Shown here: positions 18,077 to 29,998 of the stretch, one piece after another | Numbering within the stretch: position 1 is the stretch's first letter | Layout of the letters: every line of letters starts with the position of its first letter | Assembly (NCBI RefSeq): GCF_008801925.2 | Contig: NZ_CP062803.1 | Location: 2,108,001 to 2,172,000 of the forward strand | DNA: 64,000 nucleotides | Source of the DNA: Cupriavidus basilensis | GTDB taxonomy: Bacteria > Pseudomonadota > Gammaproteobacteria > Burkholderiales > Burkholderiaceae | Direction: 5' to 3' | The notes under the pieces: model-generated | Told to the model about the DNA's origin: nothing | What the model saw: only the letters and a program-made list of their open reading frames with translations | Database searches by the model: none | Translations under genes and position numbers: made by a program

Positions 18077-19375
18077 ATGAAACACATAAAGGGCATGCGC
18101 TGGTGGATGGTCAGCCTGGTCACGATGGGGCTGATCGTCAACTACCTGGCACGCAATACGCTATCCGTTGCCGCACCGACAATGATGTCGGAGTTGCACA
18201 TGACGACCCAGCAGTACTCTTATGTGGTCGTGGCCTGGCAGGTCTGCTACGCCATGATGCAGCCGGTCGCCGGCCTGGTGCTGGACGCCATCGGCACCAA
18301 GATCGGCTTTGGCATCTTTGCGCTGGCGTGGTCGCTGGCATGCGCCGCCGCCGCGTTGGCCTCAGGCTGGCAAGGCCTGGCGTTCTTTCGCGGCTTGCTT
18401 GGCCTGGCCGAAGCCGCCGGCATCCCCGGTGGCGTCAAGGCAACGACGGAATGGTTCCCCGCCAAGGAACGCTCGATCGCCATCGGCTGGTTCAACATCG
18501 GCTCGTCGATCGGCGCGCTGTGCGCCCCGCCGCTGGTCGTGTGGACAATCCTGAACGGCGGCTGGCAACGGGCCTTCATCATCGTCGGCGCGCTGGGCGT
18601 GGCATGGACCGTACTGTGGATGCTCTGCTACAAGCACCCGAAGAATCAGCAGCGCCTGTCGGACCAGGAACGCGAATATATCCTTGCCGGCCAGGAGGCG
18701 CAGCACAAGGATGCCAACGTGGCCAAGGCAAGCTGGCTCGAAATCGTGCGCAGCCGGAATTTCTGGTCGATCGCGATTCCCCGTTTCCTGTCGGAGCCGG
18801 CCTGGCAAACCTTCAACGCCTGGATTCCGCTTTACATGGCAACCGAGCGCCATATGAACATCAAGGAGATCGCGATGTTCGCATGGCTGCCCTTCCTTGC
18901 CGCCGACATCGGCTGCGTGCTGGGGGGCTATCTCAGCCCGTGGTTCCACAAGCACCTCAAGGTGTCGCTGTTTACCTCGCGCAAGCTGGTCATGCTGGTC
19001 GGCTGCCTGGCGATGATCGGTCCGGCCTGTGTTGGCCTGGTGGACAGCCCGTACAGCGCCATCGCGCTGTTGTGCGTCGGCGGCTTCGCCCACCAGACCT
19101 TGTCGGGCGCGCTCTACTCGATCACGTCCGACGCGTTTGGCAAGAACGAAGTGGCGACAGCCACCGGCCTGGCAGGCATGAGCGGCTACCTGGGCGCGAC
19201 CCTGTTCACGCTGCTGTTCGGCATTGCCGTCACGCATATCGGCTACAGCCCGCTGTTCGTGCTGCTGGCAGTGTTCGACCTGATCGCCGCCGCCATCGTC
19301 TTCCTGATGGCGCGTGAACGCGCTGCGCCCGGCGCGGCGGCTGCCAACCTCGGCTCCCCCGCACTCCACTCCTGA
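18077..19375 (+). CDS. exuT: Hexuronate MFS transporter, ExuT-like
   Basis: This 432-residue transporter with about 12 membrane helices belongs to the anion:cation symporter family. Many blocks match E. coli ExuT closely, such as the N-terminal IKGMRWWM, TRNT/ARNT-LSVAAPTMM, EWFPAKERSIAIG, KHPKNQQRLSDQEREYI, LSEPAWQTFNAWIPL and GGFAHQTLSGALYS. It should import galacturonate/glucuronate with protons across the inner membrane. AGGAGA at 18067-18072 favours ATG 18077 over ATG 18074. It is 169 bp downstream of udh and probably in its operon. Confidence 0.9.
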   Translation: MKHIKGMRWWMVSLVTMGLIVNYLARNTLSVAAPTMMSELHMTTQQYSYVVVAWQVCYAMMQPVAGLVLDAIGTKIGFGIFALAWSLACAAAALASGWQGLAFFRGLLGLAEAAGIPGGVKATTEWFPAKERSIAIGWFNIGSSIGALCAPPLVVWTILNGGWQRAFIIVGALGVAWTVLWMLCYKHPKNQQRLSDQEREYILAGQEAQHKDANVAKASWLEIVRSRNFWSIAIPRFLSEPAWQTFNAWIPLYMATERHMNIKEIAMFAWLPFLAADIGCVLGGYLSPWFHKHLKVSLFTSRKLVMLVGCLAMIGPACVGLVDSPYSAIALLCVGGFAHQTLSGALYSITSDAFGKNEVATATGLAGMSGYLGATLFTLLFGIAVTHIGYSPLFVLLAVFDLIAAAIVFLMARERAAPGAAAANLGSPALHS

Positions 19376-19429
19376 CACCTGACGAAACACAGGCCGCGTC
19401 AAGCCTGCCGGGCCCAAACGCACGCGTTC

Positions 19430-19602
19430 ATGGCCCGGGCGAAGCCCACCGACCTCTACGCTTCCCTGTCTTACGGCAAAAACAAGGCGACCCGAACCTG
19501 AGCGTGAACGGCTTCAACAACATTAGCCTGACCAAAAGTGCATAGGTTCAGGCTGGTGCGAACCAGTTTGGCGCGACGCTCGGCATTCGCCACAAGTTCT
19601 GA
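19430..19602 (+). pseudogene. Porin remnant (C-terminal fragment, frameshifted)
   Basis: This is the decayed 3' end of an OmpC-type porin gene. One frame reads KPTDLYASLSYGKNKA from about 19442, then the match continues in another frame as NGFNNISLTKSA, an in-frame TAG at 19543-19545, VQAGANQ, and FGATLGIRHKF with a stop at 19600-19602. The terminal GIRHKF is the classic outer-membrane-insertion signature of betaproteobacterial porins. At least one frameshift and one nonsense mutation are present and nothing of the N-terminal 300 residues remains. Its place right after exuT suggests a lost outer-membrane uronate porin. Confidence 0.75.
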
Positions 19603-19605
19603 TCC

Positions 19606-19762
19606 GGTGCGGGCCGCCGGCATCCTGACCGATGCCGGCGTGGCTGCGGCGCTCGCAGCGCTGGACAAGGCGGGAATCAGGGACAGCACCATGGTCTCCT
19701 TGGGAGGATCGGTACGATCAGGCTGGCTCCAGCGTAGACGCGACGGCGGCGCCGCTCAATGA
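19606..19762 (+). pseudogene. Possible sulfatase gene fragment
   Basis: Directly after the porin remnant, one frame reads AALAALDKAGIRDSTMVSL, close to the segment before the DHG motif in type I sulfatases (ALDKAGxxDxTxVVxxxDHG). The metal-binding DHG does not follow in frame. No start, no other sulfatase motif and no upstream part are present, so this is at most a fragment and may be a chance match. Confidence 0.35.
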
Positions 19763-19845
19763 CCTCCCACGTCATCAACCGGCAGCCAAGGCCGGGGCAG
19801 CCAGCCGTTTATAATGAGCGCCCATCCGCCCCGCCACCCAGCCGC

Positions 19846-20136
19846 ATGCCGTCAAACCCGCAAGACCCCAGCCAATCCGCCCAGCTAACCGACGGGCAGC
19901 CGGAGTCACAGCCGGAATCGCATCCGAATGCACCACGCGGCGACGAAAGCCTGTTCGACCGCCCGGACAGCCCGTGCATCGGCATCTGCTCGACCTTGTT
20001 CGACGAGATCTGCCAGGGTTGCGGGCGCAGCGCCATGGAAGTCAGCAACTGGGTCTTCATGGACGACGCGGAAAAACTGGCCGTGTGGGAACGCATCACG
20101 CGCGAGGGCAAAGGCAAGCGCTTCCGCCAGGGCTAA
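19846..20136 (+). CDS. DUF1289 small Cys-rich protein
   Basis: This 96-residue protein has a disordered Ser/Pro/Gln-rich N-terminus and a compact domain with Cys44 (CIGIC), Cys48, Cys56 and Cys59 (CQGCGR), the DUF1289 signature, likely a metal or Fe-S site. The family is widespread and uncharacterised. ATG 19846 is preferred over the 29-codon extension because a consensus TATAAT lies at 19810-19815, 31 bases upstream. It stands alone, converging on the MOSC gene. Confidence 0.85.
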   Translation: MPSNPQDPSQSAQLTDGQPESQPESHPNAPRGDESLFDRPDSPCIGICSTLFDEICQGCGRSAMEVSNWVFMDDAEKLAVWERITREGKGKRFRQG

Positions 20137-20182
20137 GCCAGGGCCGACTCTTCCGCCCACGGTGGCCGGCTTAGGCTTAGGC

Positions 20183-20902
20183 TCAACCGCCTGCCAGGCG
20201 CCGCTCCATATCCTCCACCTCGCGCCGCTCCAGCCGCTGGCGTGCCAGCTTGCGCCAGTTCTCGGCCAGTGCCGGCAGCGCCGCCATGGCGAACAAGGCG
20301 TCCGCATCCAGCCGATCCACATAGAGCACGTGCAGCAGCCGCCGCAAGCTCCAGTCCGGATACGGCCGCTCGACCAGCACCAGGCTGTCGCCCCGCGCCA
20401 GGCCGCCCTCTTCCAGCACCCGGTAGTACCAGCCCGTGCGCAGGCTTTGCTGGACCGCGCGCGCCATGCCGGCGTGCCCGAAGCGATGGTTCAGCTTCCA
20501 GCATGGCTGGCGTGCCTGCGACACCTCGACCAAGGCCCCGCCCAGGCGAAAACGATCGCCAATGCAGACATCGGCCTCGGTCAGGCCGGCAGTGCTCACG
20601 TTCTCGCCGAACGCGCCGGGCCGTGCCAGTACCTCGGCCGCCTGCGTGGATAGCGGCGAGAGTTCTTCACGCCAGGCCGGATAGTGATCGAAGGCGTAGT
20701 GGTGGATGGCCTTTTCGGGGCCGCCATGGTGCCTGGGGTCTCCCTGCCCGTCTCCGGCCAGACCCAGCACGGTGACGCGCACCGCCCCGTCCACCGCCTG
20801 CTTGTCGATGCCGCTAGGCACCCCCTTGGGGCCGAACGGGCGCACGGTGCCCAGCAACACGCAGCCAATGGGAATGGATACCTCGGTCATCGTCATCGTC
20901 AT
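20183..20902 (-). CDS. MOSC-domain protein, YiiM-like
   Basis: This 239-residue protein is related to YiiM and the MOCO sulfurase C-terminal family, which bind molybdenum cofactor and reduce N-hydroxylated compounds or transfer sulfur. The motifs G-x-x-GD-x-Q/HHGGP-KA (residues about 50-65), GAFGEN and QARQPCWKLNHR, with the conserved Cys, are all present. Three in-frame ATGs occur at 20902, 20896 and 20890; the first overlaps the stop of the upstream acylase as ATGA, so coupling favours 20902. The Met-Thr repeat makes the exact start uncertain. Confidence 0.87.
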   Translation of the reverse strand: MTMTMTEVSIPIGCVLLGTVRPFGPKGVPSGIDKQAVDGAVRVTVLGLAGDGQGDPRHHGGPEKAIHHYAFDHYPAWREELSPLSTQAAEVLARPGAFGENVSTAGLTEADVCIGDRFRLGGALVEVSQARQPCWKLNHRFGHAGMARAVQQSLRTGWYYRVLEEGGLARGDSLVLVERPYPDWSLRRLLHVLYVDRLDADALFAMAALPALAENWRKLARQRLERREVEDMERRLAGG

Positions 20903-23361
20903 CGCTTGCCGGCCGGTTGCAACACCAGTGTGTCGAAGGCCTCGTTGCCCGGCGCGCGGCGGCCCGGCGCCATGGTGATGTACTGCACCGCGGCCCACTT
21001 GTCGGTCCAGTCGCGGTAATGGGTCGACGTCACGTTGCCCGATTGCCCGGTCGAATCCATGAAGCGCGACTCGGCCAGGTCTGACAGGTCGTAGATGGCA
21101 CGCAGGCTGGCCGCGTGCACGCTCTCGAACGGCGCCGCCTCGTCGCGCAGGTTGTGGCGCCCCACGTTGACCGTATAGGTGTCGCCGCCGCTGGGCACCT
21201 TGACGTTGAACAAACCCGCCAGGTAAGGCTGCTTGCCGAACGGCTTGTGCTCGGAGCGGGCCGCATGCGCCTGGCCCCAGCGCCAGCGCTCAGGCTTGTC
21301 GCCATAGCGCCGGTCCAGGTCGGCAATGGCGAGGCGCCAGGCTTTGGCGATGGCATCGTCGCAGCTCTCCGTTGCCGGGGTCGTGCTGTCGTCGCACCAG
21401 AACGCGCCTTGCCCCCGCGGATTGCGCAATACGTTGAGCATGGGCTGCTGCACGTTACGCTGCTCCCACAGGCGGTTGAACAGCGGATCTCCGACCTTGT
21501 CCTCGAACAGCACGCGCGACAGCTCGCGCAGCCATGCGGTTGCGACCAGCGGCTCGGACAGCCTGGGCTGCATGTCGCCATCCCATTTGCGCAGCGATGC
21601 GATCAGCGCGCGCTCGCGCTCCGGCAGTGCCGGGTCGCTGGCGATGGGAGATGCCAGCAGCAGCGGCAAGGCATCGCGCACGGCGAGCGAGAGCGTGTCT
21701 TTCTGGATCGCGCCAAAGCTGTCCATGGTGTGCCGCTCGGTGGCGTCGATCAGCGTGCGGATGCGCTGGTAGCGATACGGCACGGTCCATTCGCTGGTCA
21801 GGAAATACGGGTAGTCGTCCTCGACGATCTTCTGGTTGGCGGTGGCGATCACGCCCTCGGGCGGATTGAAGCTGCGCGGCAATTGCTCGAAGGGGATGAA
21901 GCCGCTCCAGTCGTAGCGCGCGTCCCAGCCGGGGGCCGGTGCCAACCCCTTCAGGTCATTGTCGGCGCGGCGCAGCGGCACGCGGCCCGGCGCGATAAAG
22001 CCGATGTTGCCATCGACATCGGCGTAGACGATGTTCTGCTGCGGCGAATGGAAATCGCGCATCGCCGCCAGGAAGCTGGCCCAGTCGGTGGCGCGGTTCA
22101 GCGCCAACCCGGCCTGCACGGTCCGGTCGTCGGCACGCAGCGCGGTCCACTGGAAGGCCACCACGTACTGCGCCCCGAGCGGGGCCGCGGCGGTCGCCAC
22201 CGGCTCGGCCACATCCGAGATCACCGGGCCGTGGCGCGTCTCGCGCACGTTCAGCGTCACGTCGGGCGCGCCTTTGACGTGGATGGTCTCGGTGCGCGTG
22301 ACGAACTCAGCCCAGCCGTCCGGCGTCTGGTAGCGCTGCGTGCTGCCAGGCTGCAAGCGCTCGATATAGAGATCCTGCACGTCCGGCGCGGTATTGGTGA
22401 AGCCCCAGGCGATGCGCTGGTTATGCCCGAGCACCACCGCCGGCATGCCGGGCAGCGTGGCGCCCGTGACATCCAGCCCGGGAGCCTGCATCTGGGCGAA
22501 GTACCACAGCGCCGGCGCCTGCAGCCCGAGGTGCGGATCATTGGCCAGCAGCGGCTTGCCCGAACGCGTATGGGCGCCCGATACCACCCAGTTATTCGAG
22601 CCCATGCCCTCCACATAGCCTGCCGGCGCCTGCTGCTCGACACGCGCCATGGCCGTGGCCAGCGGCGCCAGGTGCCGGTAGAGATTGCCGTAGTCCATGG
22701 TGCGCAGCGGCCGTTCGCCAGGATAAGGCGCCAGCAGCTCGTTGATGCGCGACACGGGCAGCACCTGCGCCAGCCGCATGCGCAACGTCTCCTGGGTCCA
22801 GTTGCCGCCCAGGTCCCACGCCATCATGGTCTGCCAGGCCAGCGTATCGGCCGGCTCCCAGCGCTCGGGCTGGGTATGCAAGATCAGGAACTCCGGCGGC
22901 AACGGCCCCTTGCGGCCATCGATATAGGCATTCACGCCATCGGCATAGGCCTGCAACATGGCCCGGGTCTCGGCGGAGGATTGGGCCAGGATGGCTTCGG
23001 CATTGCGCCGCACGCCCAGGGTACGCAGGAAACGGTCGGTATCCAGCGCGCTCGGCCCCAGGATTTCCGCCAGCCGGCCGGACACGATGCGCTTGCTCAT
23101 CTGCAACTGCCACAGCCGATCCTGCGCATGGACGAAGCCGAGCGCAAAGTAGGCATCCTGTGCATTGGCCGCCTTGATATGCGGCACGGCATGGCGGTCC
23201 CGGACGATCGAGACGCTCTCGCGCAAGCCGGGCAGCTTCAGCGTGCCCGCGGTCTGCGGCTGCGATGCCTGGCGATACCAGACATAAGCGCCAAACGCGC
23301 AGACCAGCAGCAGCACCGCCAGCGTCAATACCAGCCAGGCCAGCCGTTTCAACCAACGCAT
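20899..23361 (-). CDS. Penicillin-acylase-family Ntn hydrolase
   Basis: This 820-residue Ntn-hydrolase precursor cleaves amide bonds of acylated substrates (beta-lactams, N-acyl-homoserine lactones or others). A single N-terminal hydrophobic segment (residues about 6-28) serves as signal peptide or anchor, placing it in the periplasm. The autocatalytic cleavage site is Gly254-Ser255 in EGMGSNNWVV, with Ser255 becoming the nucleophile of the beta subunit. Further family motifs are NDPHL, and IAWGFTN in the beta chain. Its stop overlaps the MOSC gene. Quorum quenching is possible but not shown. Confidence 0.9.
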   Translation of the reverse strand: MRWLKRLAWLVLTLAVLLLVCAFGAYVWYRQASQPQTAGTLKLPGLRESVSIVRDRHAVPHIKAANAQDAYFALGFVHAQDRLWQLQMSKRIVSGRLAEILGPSALDTDRFLRTLGVRRNAEAILAQSSAETRAMLQAYADGVNAYIDGRKGPLPPEFLILHTQPERWEPADTLAWQTMMAWDLGGNWTQETLRMRLAQVLPVSRINELLAPYPGERPLRTMDYGNLYRHLAPLATAMARVEQQAPAGYVEGMGSNNWVVSGAHTRSGKPLLANDPHLGLQAPALWYFAQMQAPGLDVTGATLPGMPAVVLGHNQRIAWGFTNTAPDVQDLYIERLQPGSTQRYQTPDGWAEFVTRTETIHVKGAPDVTLNVRETRHGPVISDVAEPVATAAAPLGAQYVVAFQWTALRADDRTVQAGLALNRATDWASFLAAMRDFHSPQQNIVYADVDGNIGFIAPGRVPLRRADNDLKGLAPAPGWDARYDWSGFIPFEQLPRSFNPPEGVIATANQKIVEDDYPYFLTSEWTVPYRYQRIRTLIDATERHTMDSFGAIQKDTLSLAVRDALPLLLASPIASDPALPERERALIASLRKWDGDMQPRLSEPLVATAWLRELSRVLFEDKVGDPLFNRLWEQRNVQQPMLNVLRNPRGQGAFWCDDSTTPATESCDDAIAKAWRLAIADLDRRYGDKPERWRWGQAHAARSEHKPFGKQPYLAGLFNVKVPSGGDTYTVNVGRHNLRDEAAPFESVHAASLRAIYDLSDLAESRFMDSTGQSGNVTSTHYRDWTDKWAAVQYITMAPGRRAPGNEAFDTLVLQPAGKR

Positions 23362-23540
23362 CGATCCCTCTCCCCGCGTGGCGTGTCGCGCCCGCGCTTA
23401 TATTTATGTTCTTGGTCCCATGCCTCTTGCCCCGTGCGCAGGTTCCTCGTTCAGTCCCGCTTGCCGGTCAATGGCACTCCGGCATTATCGCCGAATCATG
23501 CGTGCAGCCAACGTGAATCGAGCCAGCGAACCGACCCATG

Positions 23541-23569
23541 AAAAATGCCCGGACCAGCCGGGCATTTTT
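23541..23569. terminator. Bidirectional rho-independent terminator
   Basis: AAAAATGCCCGG and CCGGGCATTTTT form a perfect 12-bp stem with a 5-nt loop, with T/A runs on both sides. It lies 19 bp past the aldehyde dehydrogenase stop on the minus strand. Confidence 0.9.
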
Positions 23570-23587
23570 CCTCGCGAGCCGCCGGCC

Positions 23588-25021
23588 TCAGGCTGCCGGC
23601 TTCCTCATCTGCAGCGACTTGTACTCGAGGAATTCCTCGAGCCCGTACTTGCCGGCTTCGCGCCCGTTGCCGGACTGCTTGTAGCCGCCAAACGGCGCCT
23701 GCATGTTGAACGGGCCACCGTTGATGTCGACCTGGCCGGTGCGGATCCGGCGCGCCACGCGGATGGCGCGCGCCTCGTCGCCCGACCACACGCCGCCGCC
23801 CAATCCGTAGATGCTGTCGTTGGCGATGCGCACGGCATCTTCCTCGGTGTCATAGCAGATGATCGACAGCACCGGGCCGAAGATCTCTTCCTGCGCCACC
23901 GTGGCCTTGGGATCGACATTGCCCAGCACCGTCGGCTTGACGAAAAAGCCCTTGTCCAGCCCTTCGGGCGCCTCGGGGCCGCCTGCAACCAGCTCAGCGC
24001 CCTCGTTGATGCCGCGCTGGATATAGCCGGTCACGCGGTCTTTCTGCGCGGCTGAGATCAGCGGGCCGAGGCGGCTGGTCTCCAGCAACGGGTCGCCCAC
24101 GGTATAGCCCTCGACCACCTTCCTGGCAATGGCCTTGACCTCGTCGTAGCGCGCGCGCGGCACCAGCATGCGGGTATGCGCCGAGCAGGTCTGCCCGGAG
24201 TTGAGGAAACAGGCGCCCACGGTACCCTTGACCGCGGCGGCCAGGTCCGCGTCGTCCAGGATCACCGAAGCGGACTTGCCGCCCAGCTCCAGCGCCACGC
24301 GCTTGACGCTCTGCGCGCCCAGCTCCGACACCCGCTTGCCAGCGCGCGTGGAACCCGTGAACGACACCATATCGACTTCCGGGTGGCTGGCCAGTACCTC
24401 GCCCACCACCGGACCGTAGCCGGTGACCAGGTTGAATACGCCTGGCGGCAGCCCGGCGGCTTCGATCACCTCTGCCAGCACGAAGGCATTGAGTGGCGCC
24501 ACTTCGGACGGCTTGAGCACCACCGTGCAGCCCGCGGCCAGCGCCGGCGCCACTTTCAGCGTGATCTGGTTGAGCGGGTAGTTCCACGGCGTAATGGCCG
24601 CGACCACGCCCACCGGCTCCCGAACCACCAGGGAATTGCCGACTTCTTCCTCGAACACGAAGGTCTCGAGCAGCTTGGCGGCCTGCGTCCAGTTGTAGAC
24701 CGGGCCGCCGACCTGAATCGCGCGCGCCATCTTGATCGGCATGCCGACTTCGCCGGCGATCAGTTGCGCCAGTTCCTCGCTGCGCGCCTTCAGGCCCTCG
24801 GCAATCTTGCGGATATAGTCCGCGCGCACGCTGGGCGGCGTGGCCGACCAGCTGTCGAAAGCGGCTCTCGCTGCCTGGATGGCATCCTCGGCGTCACGTG
24901 CGTGGCCCTCGGGGATGCGGCCCATGACGGCTTCGGTCGTGGAGTGGATGACGTTGATCAGGCCGGTACCGTGCGGGGCAACCCACTTACCGTTGATAAA
25001 GAGTTTGTCTCGTTGTTGCAT
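23588..25021 (-). CDS. NAD(P)-dependent aldehyde dehydrogenase
   Basis: This 477-residue enzyme oxidises an aldehyde to the carboxylate. The cofactor site (TPWNYP, then FTGSTRAGK), the general-base Glu in LELGGKS, the nucleophile Cys279 in [11 protein letters not shown], and EEIFGPV near the C-terminus are all intact. Its substrate is not indicated by its surroundings. The reading frame runs 174 codons further upstream, but ATG 25021 gives the normal length, and the extra part overlaps an oppositely oriented gene. A strong terminator follows. Confidence 0.93.
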   Translation of the reverse strand: MQQRDKLFINGKWVAPHGTGLINVIHSTTEAVMGRIPEGHARDAEDAIQAARAAFDSWSATPPSVRADYIRKIAEGLKARSEELAQLIAGEVGMPIKMARAIQVGGPVYNWTQAAKLLETFVFEEEVGNSLVVREPVGVVAAITPWNYPLNQITLKVAPALAAGCTVVLKPSEVAPLNAFVLAEVIEAAGLPPGVFNLVTGYGPVVGEVLASHPEVDMVSFTGSTRAGKRVSELGAQSVKRVALELGGKSASVILDDADLAAAVKGTVGACFLNSGQTCSAHTRMLVPRARYDEVKAIARKVVEGYTVGDPLLETSRLGPLISAAQKDRVTGYIQRGINEGAELVAGGPEAPEGLDKGFFVKPTVLGNVDPKATVAQEEIFGPVLSIICYDTEEDAVRIANDSIYGLGGGVWSGDEARAIRVARRIRTGQVDINGGPFNMQAPFGGYKQSGNGREAGKYGLEEFLEYKSLQMRKPAA

Positions 25022-25237
25022 GGCCACAGTTTTCAGTTGGGTGAATAGGCTGGTGCAAATTTTGTTACTTTTATGGTGCATCACATTGTAGTGCGCTTTA
25101 GCGACTCGTTTTTTTTGCAGCGCGCCAGCGCCCCAAACAACGTGGCGATAATCGGCCGGCAAGCCGCATGATGCATGCATGACGCAAAGTGCGGTATACC
25201 ACACAGCGCTGCTCGACCTATAACAACGGAGCGAGAC

Positions 25238-25849
25238 ATGACCGACCCGGTTTTTCATAAGACCGAGCAAGGCCAGGACGAAATCCGCACGCGCGCGCGC
25301 AAACTGGACCATAAGCTGCGCGCCTTGCTGCTGATCGTCAATGGCGAGCGCCGGCGCAGCGAGCTGCTGGCCCAGACCGGCGGCATGGGCATCGGACCGG
25401 AGAGCATCGACGCCCTGCTGGCTGCCGGCCTGATCCGCGCGGAGAATGCGCCACAGCCTGCGGCGGCTACCAGCCCCGCAAACCCGACCGCCAGCGTGGA
25501 TCGCCATGGCGATGCCAAGGCCGACAGCCTGTTTCCCATGCACAGCATGCGTGGTGCCAATGTGCCGTCATGGGACGACACCTTGCCTGCGCCAGCCTCC
25601 CCGCAACCCGCGGGCGGCACCTACCAGCAGCTTTATCACTTCTATACGGATGTCATCGGCCATCATCTGGGCCTGCGCGGCTACCTGCTGCAAGTCAAGG
25701 TGGAAAAGGCCGGCAGCCCGGCGGAACTGGCGGCGCTGCGCGACCCGCTATACAGCGCCCTGCACAAGGCCAAAGGGGAGATTACGGCCGGCGCCATCAT
25801 CGACCAGCTTGACAAGATGGTGCGCGACGACGGGCATGCATCGGCCTGA
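25238..25849 (+). CDS. Conserved hypothetical protein
   Basis: This 203-residue protein has no family I can name. Residues 1-70 are helical and charged ([20 protein letters not shown] followed by a leucine-rich helix), resembling a small winged-helix or response-like N-terminal segment. Residues 70-125 are a Pro/Ala/Ser linker. Residues 128-200 form a conserved-looking helical block ([20 protein letters not shown], ending LDKMV). GGAG six bases upstream of ATG 25238 supports the start. It is divergent from aldehyde dehydrogenase and convergent with ybiT. I do not assign a function. Confidence 0.75.
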   Translation: MTDPVFHKTEQGQDEIRTRARKLDHKLRALLLIVNGERRRSELLAQTGGMGIGPESIDALLAAGLIRAENAPQPAAATSPANPTASVDRHGDAKADSLFPMHSMRGANVPSWDDTLPAPASPQPAGGTYQQLYHFYTDVIGHHLGLRGYLLQVKVEKAGSPAELAALRDPLYSALHKAKGEITAGAIIDQLDKMVRDDGHASA

Positions 25850-25898
25850 GCGGCCTAAGCAAGCAACCAAGGTGGCCGCAATGGATCGCGGCCGCAAA

Positions 25899-25933
25899 AA
25901 CAAGAAGGGCCGCACATGGCGGCCCTTCTTGTT
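25899..25933. terminator. Terminator between convergent hypothetical gene and ybiT
   Basis: A perfect 15-bp stem, AACAAGAAGGGCCGC with its complement, encloses a 5-nt loop. It ends in AAAAAC/GTT-type flanks and is placed between two convergent genes, so it probably serves both. Confidence 0.8.
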
Positions 25934-25954
25934 GGCTCGGCTGGCGCTTGCCGC

Positions 25955-27565
25955 TTAGCCGTCGATACCCTGCGACTCCAGGTACTCGTCATACGTACCC
26001 AGGTAGTCGGTCAGCGTGCCGTCGTTGCGCACTTCGATCACGCGCGTGGCCAGGCCGCTGACGAACACGCGGTCGTGCGAGACAAAGATCAGCGTGCCGG
26101 TGAACTTGTCCAGCGCGATCTGCAGCGATTCGATGGATTCCATGTCCATGTGGTTGGTCGGCTCGTCGAGCGCCAGCACATTGTGGCGGCCCAGCATCAG
26201 CTTGCCCCAGATCATGCGGCCCTTCTCGCCGCCGGACAGCACCTTGACCGACTTCTTGATGTCGTCGGCCGAGAACAGCAGGCGGCCCATCGTGCCGCGT
26301 AGCGACTGGTCGTCGTCGCCGGCCTGGGTCCACTGGCTCATCCAGTCGATCAGGTCGCGGTCGACCGGGAATTCCTCGAAGGTGTCCTGCGGCATATAGC
26401 CGACATTGGCGTTCTCGGCCCACTTGATGGTGCCGCGATCGACTTCCACGCCGCCCTTGACGGCGCTGCCCAGCAGGCTGCGCAGCAAGGTGGTCTTGCC
26501 GGCGCCGTTTTCGCCAATGATGGCCACGCGCTCGCCGGCCTGGATCGCGATCGACAGGTTGTTGATGACCTTGCGATCGTAGGTCTTGGTCACGCCCTCG
26601 GCTTCCACGGCCAGGTTGTGCAGCTTCTTGTCGAACTCGAAGCGGATGAACGGGTTCTGGCGCGACGACGGCTTGATGTCCTCGACCTTGATCTTGTCGA
26701 TCTGCTTCAGGCGCGACGTGGCCTGGCGGGCCTTGGACTTGTTGGCCGAGAAGCGGCGCACGAAGTCCTGCAGCTCGCCGATGCGTTCCTTGGCGCGCGT
26801 ATTGGCCGCCAGCTGGCGCTCGCGCGCCTGCATGGAGGCTTCCATGTAGTCGTCGTAGTTGCCCGGGTAGACCTTGAGCGTGCCGTAGTCCATGTCGGCC
26901 ATGTGCGTGCACACGGAATTCAGGAAGTGGCGATCGTGGGAGATGATGATCATGGTGGAGTTGCGCTCGTTGAGCACTTCTTCCAGCCAGCGGATCGTAT
27001 TGATGTCGAGGTTATTGGTCGGCTCGTCGAGCAGCAGCACGTCCGGGTTCGAGAACAGGGCCTGCGCCAGCAGCACGCGCAGCTTCCAGCCCGGCGCCAC
27101 GTTGCTCATGGTGCCCTGGTGCTGGTCGGTGGGGATGCCCACGCCCAGCAGCAGCTCGCCGGCACGCGCCTCGGCCGTGTAGCCGTCGTACTCGGCGTAC
27201 TTGGCCTCCAGCTCGGCGGCCTTCATGTAGTCTTCGTCGGTGGCTTCGGGGTTCGCGTAGATGGCGTCGCGCTCGGCGGCGGCGGCCCACATCTCGGTGT
27301 GGCCCATCATGACCACGTCCAGCACGCGCATGTCTTCATAGGCGAACTGGTCCTGGCGCAGCTTGCCCAGGCGCACGCCCGGCTCCAGCATGACGGTGCC
27401 GGCGGACTGCTCGAGGTCCCCGCCGAGGATCTTCATGAAGGTGGACTTGCCGCAACCGTTCGCGCCGATCAAGCCGTAGCGGTTGCCCTCGCCGAACTTG
27501 ACCGAGATATTCTCGAACAACGGCTTGGGGCCGAACTGCATGGTGATGTTTGCGGTAGAAAGCAC
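25955..27565 (-). CDS. ybiT: ABC-F ribosome-associated ATPase, YbiT type
   Basis: This 536-residue soluble protein has two ABC domains and no membrane part. The first Walker A is GANGCGKST near residue 35, followed by the arm region, and the first Walker B is [11 protein letters not shown]. The linker (PtIM, residues about 240-300, with [13 protein letters not shown]) precedes the second domain with [18 protein letters not shown] and [11 protein letters not shown]. It aligns along its whole length with E. coli YbiT (530 residues). ABC-F proteins bind the ribosomal E site and help stalled translation. It forms a single-gene unit. Confidence 0.93.
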   Translation of the reverse strand: MLSTANITMQFGPKPLFENISVKFGEGNRYGLIGANGCGKSTFMKILGGDLEQSAGTVMLEPGVRLGKLRQDQFAYEDMRVLDVVMMGHTEMWAAAAERDAIYANPEATDEDYMKAAELEAKYAEYDGYTAEARAGELLLGVGIPTDQHQGTMSNVAPGWKLRVLLAQALFSNPDVLLLDEPTNNLDINTIRWLEEVLNERNSTMIIISHDRHFLNSVCTHMADMDYGTLKVYPGNYDDYMEASMQARERQLAANTRAKERIGELQDFVRRFSANKSKARQATSRLKQIDKIKVEDIKPSSRQNPFIRFEFDKKLHNLAVEAEGVTKTYDRKVINNLSIAIQAGERVAIIGENGAGKTTLLRSLLGSAVKGGVEVDRGTIKWAENANVGYMPQDTFEEFPVDRDLIDWMSQWTQAGDDDQSLRGTMGRLLFSADDIKKSVKVLSGGEKGRMIWGKLMLGRHNVLALDEPTNHMDMESIESLQIALDKFTGTLIFVSHDRVFVSGLATRVIEVRNDGTLTDYLGTYDEYLESQGIDG

Positions 27566-27795
27566 GTCTGGGACCTTGTATGGATGATGAGGCGCGGGAC
27601 TTGCCGCGCTTGCCTCGGGCTGCCGCCCTGCTGATGGCTGTGCAAATGGCTAATCGCTTGATTTGCTTGGCTGCGTGGACGGCGCAAAGCCAGGCATGGC
27701 AACCTGGTGGCGCGTTGGCGCGGGGCCCGGGCAGGGAATTCGGGAAACAACCCGCGATTTTACCACTGGCGGGCAAAGGAACGAAGCGATAAGCC

Positions 27796-29940
<2,145 letters not shown>

Positions 29941-29998
29941 GTGGGCCAATGGGTGCCGAGGTGTGCCGGTGCGTACCGGCGCGATTTGCGCGATTTGC

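Noticed and set aside
21115..23541. 808-codon open frame on the plus strand
   Set aside because: Antisense to the penicillin acylase gene, whose catalytic Gly-Ser and signal anchor are intact; no start signal or motif in the antisense frame.
23588..25543. 651-codon version of the aldehyde dehydrogenase
   Set aside because: The extra 174 codons are antisense to the hypothetical gene at 25238 and do not belong to the family.
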